Origin: Porticoccaceae bacterium
Lineage (GTDB): Bacteria > Pseudomonadota > Gammaproteobacteria > Pseudomonadales > Porticoccaceae
Length of the DNA stretch: 64,000 nucleotides
Assembly (NCBI GenBank): GCA_026005035.1
Contig: BPKH01000001.1
Coordinates: forward strand, 581,610-645,609
Direction: 5' to 3'
Shown here: positions 51,493 through 62,453 of the stretch, in pieces
How positions within the stretch are numbered: the first letter of the stretch is position 1
Layout of the letters: every line of letters starts with the position of its first letter
Translations under genes and position numbers: made by a program
The notes under the pieces: generated by a model
Told to the model about the DNA's origin: nothing
Seen by the model: only the letters and a program-made list of their open reading frames with translations
Database searches by the model: none

Positions 51493-52575
51493 TCAACCCC
51501 CAAGATGCCTGCGGAAAAAGCGGGCGATGAGCGCGTAGGCCTGCTGGGCCTCGGGAAGCTCCGGGGAGTAGAGATAGCAGTGCCCCATCCCCTCGCCCAC
51601 CACCAGGGTCGACTCCCGACCGGCGGCGAGCAGGGCGTTGTTGGTCACCACCGCGGGACTTAAGTCCATGGCCCGGGTGCCGGTGATGATCAGGGCCGGC
51701 GGAAATTGGGCGAGGAGCTCTGGATGGAGGGCGGGTTCGGCGATGGGATCGCCGGGCGCCACGCCCGCGAAGTACCCCCGGGTGATGTCGAAGGGGGGCT
51801 TTCCGTCCGGCCCCGGCGCGGGAAAGCTGCCGTCCACGTAAGCGGCGATGTACCCCGAATCCCCCGCGCCGAAGCGCACGCCCCCGGCGCCGAAGATGCC
51901 GATGGCCGCCGGCTGGGGGATCTGGTGGCGGGCGAACCAGGCCGCCGCCTGGGCGGTGAGGTTGCCGCCCGCCGAGCAGCCGAAGATCCCGATCCGCGTC
52001 GGCGGGTAGCGGTCGAGGAGCGCCCGGTAGACCTTGGCCACGTCCTCCACCGCCGCGGGGTGGCGCGCCTCGGGCGCCATCCGGTAATTGACCGCGATCA
52101 CCCGAAACCGACCGGTCACGGCGACGGGCGCCGACTCCAGGAGGGAGCAGGATTCCCAACAGGTGGTGAAGGCGCCGCCGTGGAGGTTGACGAGCACCCG
52201 CTCGGCATCCTCGCCCCCGGCGGCGGGCACGATCTCCCGCACCGGCACGCCGGCGAGGGTCGTCTCCGCCACCCGCACCGGATAGCGCTCGAGCATCTGC
52301 TCCACCTTGGGTTGGAGCTGCGCCGCCAGGGCAGCGCGCGCCCGCGCCGCATCCGGGTCCTGGACCTGGGTGGGCAGCGTGCCCAGGCTCGCCCTCGCCT
52401 TCATGAACGCCCGCGCCTCCGGGCTCGCCAGGGCGGAAGGGGGAAGCCGGAAAGAGGGCACCACCACGGTGCCGTCGGGCAGAAACTGGGGTCGGGGCGG
52501 CGTCTCGGCGGCGGCCGGCGCCGCCAGGACCGCGGCCAGGGCCAGTGCGAAGGCGAAGCGGTGCGGTGCGCTCAT
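51493..52575 (-). CDS. Exported alpha/beta hydrolase, hormone-sensitive-lipase type
   Basis: A 360-residue esterase with a signal peptide (1-23). The oxyanion motif LVNLHGGAFTTC is at about 139, the nucleophile elbow GIFGCSAGGN at about 204, the catalytic Asp region TGTRAMDLSP at about 306 and His in GEGMGHCYLYSP at about 337, in the HSL-family order. It should hydrolyse small acyl esters in the periplasm. ATG at 52575 overlaps the stop of the BPSS1780-type gene by 4 bases. Confidence 0.9.
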   Translation of the reverse strand: MSAPHRFAFALALAAVLAAPAAAETPPRPQFLPDGTVVVPSFRLPPSALASPEARAFMKARASLGTLPTQVQDPDAARARAALAAQLQPKVEQMLERYPVRVAETTLAGVPVREIVPAAGGEDAERVLVNLHGGAFTTCWESCSLLESAPVAVTGRFRVIAVNYRMAPEARHPAAVEDVAKVYRALLDRYPPTRIGIFGCSAGGNLTAQAAAWFARHQIPQPAAIGIFGAGGVRFGAGDSGYIAAYVDGSFPAPGPDGKPPFDITRGYFAGVAPGDPIAEPALHPELLAQFPPALIITGTRAMDLSPAVVTNNALLAAGRESTLVVGEGMGHCYLYSPELPEAQQAYALIARFFRRHLGG

Positions 52576-53330
52576 GGCGGATCTCCACTTGCGGTGGGGA
52601 AAGGAGGGGGCGCCTGCGGAAACAGCTCGTCGTGGGCGCGGTACAGGGAGGCGGCGGCGAGGGGCCACCAGAGCAAAAGGCCAAGCCCCAGGGGCAAAAG
52701 CGCCACCAGGAACAGGGCGAACAGCGCCAACCCCTGCAGGCCGAGGGGGAGCCAGTTCTTCGCCACCGCCCGCAGGCTGTCCCTGAGCGCCTGCCATGCC
52801 GTCCGCCCCCGGAGGGCCACCCGCGCCGGGGCGAACCAGAAGGCGGCGAGGGCGAGCAGGCAAAAGAGCACCACCGCCGCGAGCACCAGGGCCGCGGCAG
52901 AGGGCCCGAGGGCGCCACCCCAAAGGAGGGCGGCCGCGGCCGCCCCCGCACCGGCCAGCACGAGGAGTGCAGCCGCGCCCTGGAGGGCGCCCAGGAGCAG
53001 CAGTTGGCCGGGGCGGGCGAGGGCGGCGAACAGGTGGTCGACGGCGAAGTGCTCGCCGCGCGCTTGCGCCGCGGCGCCCAGGAGGAAGCCCGCCACCAGG
53101 GCCGGCCCGGTGAGGAGCTGGGCGAGGGGCCCCAGCAGGGGCACGAAACCGAGCGCGGCCATCAAGGCCACCCACAGAAGGGTGGTCAGGATCCACGGCA
53201 GCGGGTCCCGCGCCAAGTGGTCGCGCCAAGCGGCGGCGACCCACTGGATGCCCCGCCGCCCCGCCACCCGCCGAATCGCCGGTCCAGCCGCTGCCCCTTC
53301 GCCCATGGCCACCCCCGGATCGACCCCCAT
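52572..53330 (-). CDS. BPSS1780-family membrane protein
   Basis: A 252-residue integral membrane protein with about six helices (about 50-70, 75-95, 112-135, 142-165, 200-222, 225-240). The N-terminal GIQWVAAAWRDHLARDPLPW and the PLLGPLAQLLTGPALVAGF segment are characteristic of the BPSS1780 family, whose function is unknown. The start could be ATG 53330 or the ATG eight codons later (53306). It is coupled to the esterase gene. Confidence 0.8.
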   Translation of the reverse strand: MGVDPGVAMGEGAAAGPAIRRVAGRRGIQWVAAAWRDHLARDPLPWILTTLLWVALMAALGFVPLLGPLAQLLTGPALVAGFLLGAAAQARGEHFAVDHLFAALARPGQLLLLGALQGAAALLVLAGAGAAAAALLWGGALGPSAAALVLAAVVLFCLLALAAFWFAPARVALRGRTAWQALRDSLRAVAKNWLPLGLQGLALFALFLVALLPLGLGLLLWWPLAAASLYRAHDELFPQAPPPFPTASGDPP

Positions 53331-53429
53331 TATGGCCCAGGGACACCTCCTCAGGACAAGGCTTCGGGCGCCGTCCCGGCGCGCTAGACTGGGAGCTTAG
53401 CCGACGAGGACGAGAATGGGGACGAGACC

Positions 53430-53810
53430 ATGCTCTCCCACGTGACCCTGGGCACCAACGACCTCTCCCGCGCCGCCCGCTTCTACGAGGAGGTGCTTGC
53501 GCCCCTGGGCGGACGGGTCGCCTTCACCACCGAACGGGCGGTCTTTTTCGCCTTCGGCGAAGGGCCGCCGCGCCTCGCCGTCATCCTGCCCTATGACGCC
53601 CAGCCGGCCACCGCGGGCAACGGCACCATGGTGGCCCTCGCCGCACCGACACCGGAAGTGGTGGACGAGGTCCACGCCCTGGCCCTCGCCCAGGGCGGCC
53701 GCGACGAGGGCGCGCCGGGCGTGCGCGGCGGGGCGGGGCGGTCGGCCTACGCCGCCTACTTCCGCGATCTGGACGGCAACAAGCTGGGGATCTTCTGTGC
53801 CGCCGGCTAG
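53430..53810 (+). CDS. VOC-family (glyoxalase/bleomycin-resistance fold) protein
   Basis: A 126-residue single-domain VOC protein. It shows the two beta-alpha-beta-beta-beta modules (HVTLGTNDLSRAARFYEEVL at the start, AYAAYFRDLDGNKLGIFC at the end). The C-terminal DGNKxE-type position is Gly here (GNKLGIF), so a metal ligand may be missing. Dimeric VOC enzymes include glyoxalases and dioxygenases; the substrate cannot be told. Its TAG stop shares the palindrome CTAG with the convergent oxygenase gene. Confidence 0.85.
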   Translation: MLSHVTLGTNDLSRAARFYEEVLAPLGGRVAFTTERAVFFAFGEGPPRLAVILPYDAQPATAGNGTMVALAAPTPEVVDEVHALALAQGGRDEGAPGVRGGAGRSAYAAYFRDLDGNKLGIFCAAG

Positions 53811-54550
53811 GTGTCGGCACACAACAGATCGGTGCGCAAAATGTACTTCACGCCCCGCTCCACGGGCAGGGAGGCGTGGAGGCGGTGGAGGGGGTGGTCG
53901 CCGTGGGGGAAAAGGAGCACGCCGCCGGCCGGCGTGCGCACGTCCACCGCGCCGCCGTCCACCAGAAAGCGGGTGGCCCCGCCCGCAAAGTCGTCGTTGA
54001 GGTAGAAGAGCACCGTCATCCGGCTGGTGCGGCCGCCGAAGGCGTCCGCCACCGGGCGTCCGTCGCGGAGCCGGCTGCCGGTCCAGGCGCCGTCGCGGTG
54101 GAAGGCGAAATAATCCCCCCGGCGATAGCGGTAGAAGCGCAGCCGGCCGTTGAGGGCCAGGGGCGGGGGCGCGATGCCGGCCACCGCGGCGGCAAGGGGG
54201 CGCGCGAGCCGGTGCCAGAGGATCTCCAGGGTGGCGTCGTCGGCGAGCCACACCAGGTTGTCGTTGTGCCGCACCGATCGCGGCAGGGAGACGGCGGCGT
54301 CGGGCGCGTAGCCCAGGGCCTCGGTGAGCGCCACCAGCCGCCGACACTCGCTAGGCGCGAGCACCCCGAGGAGCTGGCGCACACCGGGCACGGCGGCCAC
54401 CTCCCGCACCGCCACCGGTCCCGGCGGCACCGCCGCGAGCCCCGCCGGGTTGGGCGCCTTGGACGCCCACACCGGCAGGAGGGCGCCGTCGGCCCCCGCC
54501 TCGCGGGCCACGATCTGGAAGGCGTGTCGCTCGCCGTCGCTCACCTGCAC
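53807..54550 (-). CDS. 2-oxoglutarate/Fe(II)-dependent oxygenase (prolyl 4-hydroxylase-like)
   Basis: A 247-residue protein with a double-stranded beta-helix core. The Fe ligands His and Asp are in YFAFHRDGAWTG (about 153), the distal His is probably in HGDHPLHRLHASLP (about 217), and the 2-oxoglutarate-binding Arg/Lys is in RGVKYILRTDLL (about 232). The segment CRRLVALTEALGYAPDAAVS (about 69) matches the N-terminal part of prolyl-hydroxylase-like enzymes that act on proteins. The target is unknown. It converges on the VOC gene and shares its stop palindrome. Confidence 0.85.
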   Translation of the reverse strand: MQVSDGERHAFQIVAREAGADGALLPVWASKAPNPAGLAAVPPGPVAVREVAAVPGVRQLLGVLAPSECRRLVALTEALGYAPDAAVSLPRSVRHNDNLVWLADDATLEILWHRLARPLAAAVAGIAPPPLALNGRLRFYRYRRGDYFAFHRDGAWTGSRLRDGRPVADAFGGRTSRMTVLFYLNDDFAGGATRFLVDGGAVDVRTPAGGVLLFPHGDHPLHRLHASLPVERGVKYILRTDLLCADT

Positions 54551-54624
54551 TCCCCTCTCCTCGCCACTGCGCGCGGATCGCCGCCTCAGCGCCTACAATG
54601 GTACTCTCACCCGGAGCTCGTGCC

Positions 54625-55650
54625 GTGAACGACCACTCCACGTGGCTCTCCCTCACCCGCGAAGAGGTGTTCGCACCCGAGCTGGCGGTGGTCGACTGCC
54701 ACCACCACTTCTGGCGCGGGCTCGGGGAGGTGTTCCGCCACGCCCCCGACTACCTGGCCGAACAGCTCGTCGAAGATCTCGCCAGCGGCCACCGGGTGCT
54801 CGCCACCGTGGTGGTGGAATGCGGCCAGGCGTGGCGGGCGAGCGGTCCCGAATCCCTCCGCTCGCTGGGCGAGACCGCCTTCATGCTGGCGGAGGCCGCC
54901 TCCGCGCGGTTGCTCTCCAGGGGCGGCTGCGCCGTGGGCGCGGGGCTCGTGACCTTCGTCGACCTGCGCCTGGGCGAGGCGGTGGAAGAGGTGCTGCTGG
55001 CCCACCGGGAACTCGCCGGAGCGCGCCTGCAGGGGATCCGCCAGCGGGCCGACCGCCCCCTGGACGACCACGGCCGGCCCACCGGGGCGGCGCTGTTCGA
55101 TGACCCCTCCTTCCGCGCCGGGCTGCGCCGGCTGGCCCGCCACGATCTCCTCTTCGAGGTCTGGCTGCTCCATCCCCAACTGCCCGAGCTCTACCGGCTG
55201 GCGCGGGATTTCCCGGAGCAGACCTTCGTCCTCGACCACCTGGGCGCACCCCTGGGGATCGGGGCGTACGCGGGCCGCACGGCGGAAGTGCGCGCCGCCT
55301 GGCGGGAGGAGATGAAGCGCCTCGCCGAGCTGCACAACGTGGTGGTCAAACTGGGCGGCTTCGGCATGCCCCTGTGGGGGTTCGCCTGGGAGCGCCGGCC
55401 GCGGCCGCCCGATTCGGACGAACTGGTCGCCGCCGTAGGCGACTGGATCCGGGAGGCGGTGGAACGGTTCACCCCCCGCCGCTGCCTGTTCGAGAGCAAC
55501 TTTCCCGTGGACAAGCTGGCGTTTTCCTACCGGACCTTCTGGAACGCCTGCAAGAAGATCGCCCTCGAGTTCGGCCCCCGGGCGGCAGAGGATCTGCTCG
55601 CCGGTAACGCCCGGCGCCTCTACGGCCTGGACGGCACCTTCGCCCCCTAG
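54625..55650 (+). CDS. Amidohydrolase-2 family metal-dependent hydrolase
   Basis: A 341-residue TIM-barrel hydrolase of the COG3618 (amidohydrolase 2) group. The metal site is VVDCHHHFWRG (about 22), His is in VWLLHPQLPEL (about 184), VLDHLGAPL (about 206) and the catalytic Asp region is RCLFESNFPVDKLAFS (about 290). Family members act on lactones or decarboxylate aromatic acids; the substrate is not clear. The start GTG at 54625 has CGGAG 8 bases upstream; a TACAAT sequence lies at 54593-54598. Its TAG stop shares CTAG with hemN on the other strand. Confidence 0.85.
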   Translation: MNDHSTWLSLTREEVFAPELAVVDCHHHFWRGLGEVFRHAPDYLAEQLVEDLASGHRVLATVVVECGQAWRASGPESLRSLGETAFMLAEAASARLLSRGGCAVGAGLVTFVDLRLGEAVEEVLLAHRELAGARLQGIRQRADRPLDDHGRPTGAALFDDPSFRAGLRRLARHDLLFEVWLLHPQLPELYRLARDFPEQTFVLDHLGAPLGIGAYAGRTAEVRAAWREEMKRLAELHNVVVKLGGFGMPLWGFAWERRPRPPDSDELVAAVGDWIREAVERFTPRRCLFESNFPVDKLAFSYRTFWNACKKIALEFGPRAAEDLLAGNARRLYGLDGTFAP

Positions 55651-57071
55651 AGGATGCGCGAATAGCGCTCCCGCCCGCCGTCGCCGGCCAGGTGGGCGTC
55701 GAACACCATGGCCAGGCGCCGAACCAACAGGCGCCCGAGGGGGGTTGCCCGCAGCACCTCGCCCTCGAAGGTGGCGAGACCCTCGGCGGCGAGTGCCTCA
55801 AGGGCCCTGCGCTCGGCGGCAAAGTGGCGCCAGAAATCGACGCCGAAGCGCTCGCCCAGGGCGCGGCCATCGAGGCGGAAATGGCACATCAGCTCCTCGA
55901 TGACCCGGCCGCGCAGCAGGTCCTCCGCCGAGCGCACGTAGCCGCGCTCGAGGGGCAGACGGCCTTCGTCCACCGCCGCATTGTAGCGGGCGATGTCGCG
56001 GTGGTTTTGGAAATAGACGCCGGCGAGCTCGCCGATGGCCGACACCCCGATCCCCAAAAGCTCGTCGGCGCGGCGCACCGTGTAGCCCTGGAAGTTGCGC
56101 GCCAGCCGCCCCTCCTCTTGGGCGCGCGCCAGTTCGTCCCCGGGCAGCGCGAAGTGGTCCATGCCGATGTAGCGGTAGCCGGCGGCGGCGAGCCGCTCCC
56201 AGGCGTCGCGAAAGAGGGCGAGCTTCTCGGCGGGGGACGGCAACTCGGCGGCGCGAATCTGCCGCTGCACCTTGAAGCGGTGCGGCAGGTGGGCGTAGTT
56301 GAACAGCGAGAGCCGATCCGGCCCCAGGGCGATCACCTCCTCCAGCGTGCGCGCGAAGCGGGCGCGATTCTGGCGGGGCAGGCCGTAGATCAGGTCCAGG
56401 GAGACGGAGTGGAAGCCCGCCCGGCGGGCGGCGGCCAGCAAGGCCGCCACCTGTTCGGGATCATTGTGGCGGTTGACCGCCGCCTGGACCTCGGGGTCGA
56501 AATCCTGCACCCCCATGCTCAGGCGATTGAAGCCCAGCTCGCGGAGGAAAAACACCTGCTCGGGCACCAGGTCGCCGGGATGGACCTCAATGCCGAACTC
56601 TCCGGCGTCGTCCGACACCAGGGAAAAGTGGCCGCGGATGGCGGTCATCAGGCGCGCGAGCTCGGCGGCGGCGAGGAAGGTGGGCGTGCCCCCACCCCAG
56701 TGGAGCTGGGTCAGGGTCCGGCCCTCGCCCAGCGCGGCCACCACCAGGGCGAGTTCCCGCTCGAGGCGCGACACGTAGGGCGCCCCCACTCCCCGGTTGG
56801 CGGTGACGATCCGGTTGCAGGCGCAGTAGTAGCAAACCCGACTGCAGAAGGGGATGTGGACGTAGAGGGAGAGCGGCCCGCCGCGCGCGGCGCTCGCCGC
56901 CGCTGCGCGCGCCCACTCCGCGGCCCCGACCTCGGGGCGGAAATGGGTCGCCGGCGGATAGGAGGTGTAGCGCGGGCCCGTCAAGTCGTGGCGCGCGATC
57001 CGCGCCTCGTCCCAGGTCGGGCGCTCTGCCTCGCGGCGATCGGCCAACTCGAGCTCGCCCCTTCCCCGCAT
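55647..57071 (-). CDS. hemN: Oxygen-independent coproporphyrinogen III oxidase
   Basis: Radical-SAM enzyme converting coproporphyrinogen III to protoporphyrinogen IX without oxygen in haem synthesis. It is about 474 residues, close to 457 for E. coli. The N terminus [14 protein letters not shown] (about 30) is the HemN signature. The 4Fe-4S motif is [18 protein letters not shown] (CxxxCxxC, about 73), with GGGTPTFL (about 123), then [16 protein letters not shown] (about 187) and [19 protein letters not shown] (about 329). ATG 57071 was chosen; ATG 57083 is equally possible and neither has a strong ribosome-binding site. Confidence 0.95.
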   Translation of the reverse strand: MRGRGELELADRREAERPTWDEARIARHDLTGPRYTSYPPATHFRPEVGAAEWARAAAASAARGGPLSLYVHIPFCSRVCYYCACNRIVTANRGVGAPYVSRLERELALVVAALGEGRTLTQLHWGGGTPTFLAAAELARLMTAIRGHFSLVSDDAGEFGIEVHPGDLVPEQVFFLRELGFNRLSMGVQDFDPEVQAAVNRHNDPEQVAALLAAARRAGFHSVSLDLIYGLPRQNRARFARTLEEVIALGPDRLSLFNYAHLPHRFKVQRQIRAAELPSPAEKLALFRDAWERLAAAGYRYIGMDHFALPGDELARAQEEGRLARNFQGYTVRRADELLGIGVSAIGELAGVYFQNHRDIARYNAAVDEGRLPLERGYVRSAEDLLRGRVIEELMCHFRLDGRALGERFGVDFWRHFAAERRALEALAAEGLATFEGEVLRATPLGRLLVRRLAMVFDAHLAGDGGRERYSRIL

Positions 57072-57100
57072 CCTGCGGCCCATTGTGGCGGGGCGGGGCG

Positions 57101-57130
57101 CGCCCGTCTTGACGGGAGTCAAGACGGGCG
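57101..57130 (-). terminator. Hairpin after the membrane pyrophosphatase gene
   Basis: Perfect 13-bp inverted repeat (57101-57113 with 57118-57130) around GGGA, 4 bases after the hppA stop and before hemN. It has the same loop as the hairpin at 27081-27112 but no U tract, so it may terminate weakly or protect the 3' end. Confidence 0.55.
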
Positions 57131-57134
57131 GGGA

Positions 57135-59160
<2,026 letters not shown>

Positions 59161-59234
59161 GCCGGTCTCCTTGCCTGTGGTTATTTCGGGGAGCACCCGG
59201 TGGCGGGGCCGGCCGAGACGGCCCTCGGCGAGCG

Positions 59235-59263
59235 AGTAGACCACATCCCCTTGACAGCGGCAA
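59235..59263 (-). promoter_or_regulatory. Candidate promoter of hppA
   Basis: On the minus strand TTGCCG (59258-59263) and TCTACT (59235-59240) are 17 bases apart, each four of six to consensus. They lie in the 208-bp gap between the two divergent pyrophosphatase genes. A TACAAT (59283-59288) on the plus strand may serve ppa, but without a matching -35. Confidence 0.4.
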
Positions 59264-59368
59264 TAGCGCCTCGCCCGTCTGCTACAATGCGCCGCCGCCG
59301 AAGGCCCGCAGCGCCCCCGCCCGCGCTCGCCGGAGCCGCCGAGTGTTAGCCGACCAGAGGAGAACCCC

Positions 59369-59911
59369 ATGAGCCTCAGCGCCGTCCCCGCGGGAGACCG
59401 CATCCCCGACGAGATCAACGTGATCATCGAGATTCCCGCCCACTCCGACCCGGTCAAGTACGAGGTGGACAAAAAGACCGGCGCGGTGTTCGTCGACCGC
59501 TTCATGTCGGCGGCGATGTTTTACCCCTGCAACTACGGCTACATCCCCAACACCCTGTCGGAAGACGGCGACCCCCTCGACGTGCTGGTGATCGCCCCCC
59601 ACCGGATCATCAGCGGCACGGTCATCCGCTGTCGCCCCATCGGGCTTTTGAAGATGTCCGACGAGGCGGGCATCGACTTCAAGCTGCTCGCGTTGCCCAC
59701 CAAAAAGCAGACCGCCATCTACGACAGCGTCGAGGAGTACACCGACCTGCCGCCCGTCTACATCCGCCAGATCGAGCACTTCTTCGAGCACTACAAGGAT
59801 CTGGAACCGGGCAAGTGGGTGAAGGTGGAAGGCTGGGAAGGGGCGGCGGAGGCCAAACGGCAGATCCTCGCCGCGGTGGAAAACTTCCGCCGCCGGCAGG
59901 GCGGCGGCTGA
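59369..59911 (+). CDS. ppa: Soluble inorganic pyrophosphatase (family I)
   Basis: Cytoplasmic Mg2+-dependent enzyme hydrolysing pyrophosphate to phosphate, pulling biosynthetic reactions forward; 180 residues against 176 in E. coli. Motifs are [18 protein letters not shown] (about 21-38), [20 protein letters not shown] with the metal-binding Asp residues (about 52-71), [18 protein letters not shown] (about 90) and [17 protein letters not shown] (about 130). GGAG precedes the ATG. Its divergence from hppA suggests joint control of pyrophosphate use, one releasing its energy as heat and the other conserving it. Confidence 0.96.
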   Translation: MSLSAVPAGDRIPDEINVIIEIPAHSDPVKYEVDKKTGAVFVDRFMSAAMFYPCNYGYIPNTLSEDGDPLDVLVIAPHRIISGTVIRCRPIGLLKMSDEAGIDFKLLALPTKKQTAIYDSVEEYTDLPPVYIRQIEHFFEHYKDLEPGKWVKVEGWEGAAEAKRQILAAVENFRRRQGGG

Positions 59912-59929
59912 AGGCCCGTCCCCGGCAAA

Positions 59930-59964
59930 GCAAAGGCCCCGCCGCGGCGGGGCCTTTGCGTTTT
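59930..59964. terminator. Bidirectional terminator between ppa and peroxiredoxin
   Basis: A 13- to 14-bp stem (59930-59943 with 59946-59959) is followed by GTTTT on the plus strand; on the minus strand an A-rich/T-rich flank is weaker. It separates two convergent genes (stops at 59911 and 59983). Confidence 0.8.
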
Positions 59965-59982
59965 GGAGCGCGCTCTCCGCTC

Positions 59983-60585
59983 TCAGAGCTTGTCGGCGTT
60001 TTCCGCCAGATAGGCGGCCACCCCTTCGGGCGAGGCCTTCATCCCCTTCTGTCCGGGTTTCCAGTTGGCGGGGCACACCTCGCCGTGCTCCTGGAAGAAG
60101 GCCAGGGCGTCCACCATCCGCAGCATTTCGTCGACGTTGCGCCCGAGGGGCAGGTCGTTGACCACCTGGTGACGCACCACGCCCTCTTCGTCGATCAGGA
60201 AGGAACCGCGATAGGCCACGCCGGCCGGCGACTCCACGTCGTAGGCGCGGCAGATCTCGTGCTTGACGTCGGCCACCAGGGGATACTTCACCGGCCCGAT
60301 GCCGCCTTTCTCCACCGGGGTGTTGCGCCAGGCGTAGTGGGTCCACTGGCTGTCGATGGACACGCCGATCACTTCCACGCCGCGCTTTTTGAACTCCTCG
60401 TAGCGGTGGTCGAAGGCGATGAGCTCGGAGGGGCAGACGAAGGTGAAGTCGAGCGGGTAGAAGAACAGCACCGCCTTCTTGCCCTTGATCACCTGGGAGA
60501 GGGTGAAGTTCTCGGTGATCTCGCCGTTGCCGAGCACGGCGGCGGCGGTGAAGTCGGGAGCGGGTTTGCCAACGAGTACGGCCAT
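59983..60585 (-). CDS. Typical 2-Cys peroxiredoxin (AhpC/TSA)
   Basis: Thiol peroxidase that reduces hydrogen peroxide and organic hydroperoxides; 200 residues. The peroxidatic Cys is in FYPLDFTFVCPSELIAF (about 50) and the resolving Cys is in HGEVCPANWKPG (about 170). The GGIG (GPVKYPL region) and C-terminal AYLAENADKL tail, equivalent to the YF motif, are changed, so it may resist overoxidation. The start ATG has AAAGGAG 8 bases upstream. It is next to a CGFS glutaredoxin, as in Pseudomonas. Confidence 0.93.
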   Translation of the reverse strand: MAVLVGKPAPDFTAAAVLGNGEITENFTLSQVIKGKKAVLFFYPLDFTFVCPSELIAFDHRYEEFKKRGVEVIGVSIDSQWTHYAWRNTPVEKGGIGPVKYPLVADVKHEICRAYDVESPAGVAYRGSFLIDEEGVVRHQVVNDLPLGRNVDEMLRMVDALAFFQEHGEVCPANWKPGQKGMKASPEGVAAYLAENADKL

Positions 60586-60632
60586 CGGAACTCTCCTTTC
60601 CTTTGGGTTGCAGGGTTGGGGTTGGAAAAGAC

Positions 60633-60665
60633 CAGGGGCGGGCGCGGTCCCGCACCCGCCCCCTG
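60633..60665 (-). terminator. Hairpin between glutaredoxin and peroxiredoxin genes
   Basis: GC-rich stem of about 14 pairs with one bulge and one mismatch (60633-60647 with 60650-60665). On the minus strand it is followed by GGTCTTTTCC. It probably ends the glutaredoxin transcript, or acts as an attenuator in the peroxiredoxin leader. A smaller hairpin (CCTATGG...CCATAGG, 60715-60731) lies right after the glutaredoxin stop. Confidence 0.5.
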
Positions 60666-60735
60666 TTAATGGGGCCAGGCCGCGGAAGGCCAAGGGCCGG
60701 TCCCATTGAATTTGCCTATGGACCCCATAGGGGAT

Positions 60736-61053
60736 TCACTCGGGCACGGCTTCGTCGATCAGTTTTTGCAGCTCGCCCGTTTGGGCCATCTCGGCGATGA
60801 TGTCCGAGCCGCCGATGAGTTCGCCCTTCACCCACAGCTGCGGGAAAGTGGGCCAGTTGGCGTACTTGGGCAGGTTGGCGCGAATCTCCGGATTGGCCAG
60901 CACGTCCACGTAGGCGAAGCGCTTGCCACAGCGGATGAGGGCCTCCACGGCGCGCGCGGAAAAGCCGCACTGGGGCGCCTCGGGACTGCCCTTCATGTAG
61001 AGGATGACGGGGTTTTCTTCGATCTGCTGCTTGATGATTTCCATGATGTCCAT
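60736..61053 (-). CDS. grxD: Monothiol CGFS glutaredoxin
   Basis: Grx4-type monothiol glutaredoxin that carries or transfers 2Fe-2S clusters with BolA-like partners; 105 residues. The active site PQCGFSARAVE is at about 28, with ILYMKGSPEAP before it. The glutathione-binding WPTFPQLWVKGELIGGSDI follows at about 66. ATG at 61053 has GAGG 8 bases upstream. That sequence lies inside an 18-bp tandem duplication. Gene order with peroxiredoxin and argF resembles the Pseudomonas prx-bfd-bfr-grxD-argF region, without the bacterioferritin genes. Confidence 0.95.
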   Translation of the reverse strand: MDIMEIIKQQIEENPVILYMKGSPEAPQCGFSARAVEALIRCGKRFAYVDVLANPEIRANLPKYANWPTFPQLWVKGELIGGSDIIAEMAQTGELQKLIDEAVPE

Positions 61054-61054
61054 G

Positions 61055-61090
61055 GGCTGACCTCGCTTGGGGGGCTGACCTCGCTTGGGG
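61055..61090. repeat. 18-bp perfect tandem duplication at the grxD ribosome-binding site
   Basis: Two copies of GGCTGACCTCGCTTGGGG stand head to tail immediately upstream of the glutaredoxin start. On the transcribed strand each copy carries CGAGGTCAGCC, so the ribosome-binding sequence is doubled; only the proximal copy is at working distance. Confidence 0.85.
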
Positions 61091-61252
61091 GGAGCCAAGA
61101 CCGACCTCGGCGGTCGGATATGGTAGCGGTTTCCCCCCGCCGGGAAAAGCGCCGCCCCGTTGCGCAAACGACCGTCTTTCCCTTACCATGCGGCCCTTTC
61201 CAGGCAGCCCTGCTGCCTGTTTTTGCTTTTTCGGCCACCCAGAAGCGGTGCG

Positions 61253-62434
61253 ATGACCATGGGCGCCTTCTTGATGGACACCTACGGGGAGCGTCCCCTC
61301 ACCCTGGTGCGCGGTCAGGGAGCCCGCCTCTACGACGAGGCGGGGAGGGAATACCTCGACGCCCTCTCGGGGATCGCCGTGTGCGGCCTCGGGCACGCCC
61401 ACCCCGAGATCGCCCAGGCGATCTGCGAACAGGCGAGCCAGCTCCTGCACTGCTCCAACCTCTACCGCAACCCGCTCCAGGAAGAGCTCGCCGCGCGGCT
61501 GTGCGCGCTCACCGGACTGGAGCGGGCGTTTTTCGCCAATTCGGGGGCCGAGGCCAACGAGGCCGCCCTCAAGCTCGCCCGGCTGTTCGGCCACCGCCGG
61601 GGCGTGAAGACGCCCACCGTGGTGGTGATGGAACACGCCTTCCACGGCCGCACCCTGGCCACCCTCACCGCCACCGGCAACCGCAAGGTCCAGGCGGGCT
61701 TCGAGCCGCTGGTGGCGGGCTTCGCGCGCGCCCCCTTCGGCGACCTGGAAGCGCTCGAGCGGATCGCCGAGAACAACCGCAACGTGGTGGCCGTGCTGGT
61801 GGAGCCGATCCAGGGCGAGGGCGGCGTGCGCATTCCGCCCCCCGGCTACATGGCCGGCCTGCGCGCCCTCTGCGACCGCCAGGGCTGGCTTTTGATGCTC
61901 GACGAGGTGCAGACCGGCAACGGCCGCACGGGAAGCTACTACCACTACCAGCAGCACGGCATCCTGCCCGACGTGATGACCACCGCCAAGGGGCTCGGCA
62001 ACGGCTTTCCCATCGGCGCCTGCCTGGCGCGGGGGGAGGCGGCGGAGCTGTTCAAGCCGGGCAGCCACGGCTCCACCTTCGGCGGCAATCCCGCCGCCTG
62101 TGCCGCCGCCCTGGCGGTGCTTAGGATCCTCGAGCGGGACGACCTGTGCCGGCGGGCGGGCCGGCTGGGCGAACGGCTCGTCGCCGAGCTGCGCACCCAC
62201 CTGGGCGACCTCCCGGGGGTGGTGGAGATCCGGGGCAGCGGCCTCATGATCGGCATCGAACTCGACCGCCCCTGCGCAGCCCTGGTGGCCGAAGCCGCCG
62301 CCCGCGGGCTGCTGGTGAACGTCACCGCCGAGCGGGTCATCCGGCTGCTGCCGCCCCTCGTTCTCTCCGAGGAGGAATGCGCCCGCCTCGTCGAGCGCCT
62401 CACGGCCGCCGTCCGGGCGTTCTTGACCGCCTGA
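61253..62434 (+). CDS. argD: Acetylornithine aminotransferase
   Basis: Pyridoxal-phosphate class III aminotransferase converting N-acetylglutamate semialdehyde to N-acetylornithine in arginine synthesis; 393 residues. Motifs are [19 protein letters not shown] (about 35), [16 protein letters not shown] (about 96), [11 protein letters not shown] (about 131), [14 protein letters not shown] (about 213) and the PLP Lys in [14 protein letters not shown] (about 243). ATG 61253 and ATG 61259 are both possible. It is followed 19 bases later by argF. Confidence 0.94.
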   Translation: MTMGAFLMDTYGERPLTLVRGQGARLYDEAGREYLDALSGIAVCGLGHAHPEIAQAICEQASQLLHCSNLYRNPLQEELAARLCALTGLERAFFANSGAEANEAALKLARLFGHRRGVKTPTVVVMEHAFHGRTLATLTATGNRKVQAGFEPLVAGFARAPFGDLEALERIAENNRNVVAVLVEPIQGEGGVRIPPPGYMAGLRALCDRQGWLLMLDEVQTGNGRTGSYYHYQQHGILPDVMTTAKGLGNGFPIGACLARGEAAELFKPGSHGSTFGGNPAACAAALAVLRILERDDLCRRAGRLGERLVAELRTHLGDLPGVVEIRGSGLMIGIELDRPCAALVAEAAARGLLVNVTAERVIRLLPPLVLSEEECARLVERLTAAVRAFLTA

Positions 62435-62453
62435 TTACCTTTCCGGAGGTGCC

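Noticed and set aside
59251-59288. TTGACA and TACAAT as one promoter for ppa
   Set aside because: The spacer is 26 bases, too long for a sigma70 promoter. TACAAT alone may still be a -10.
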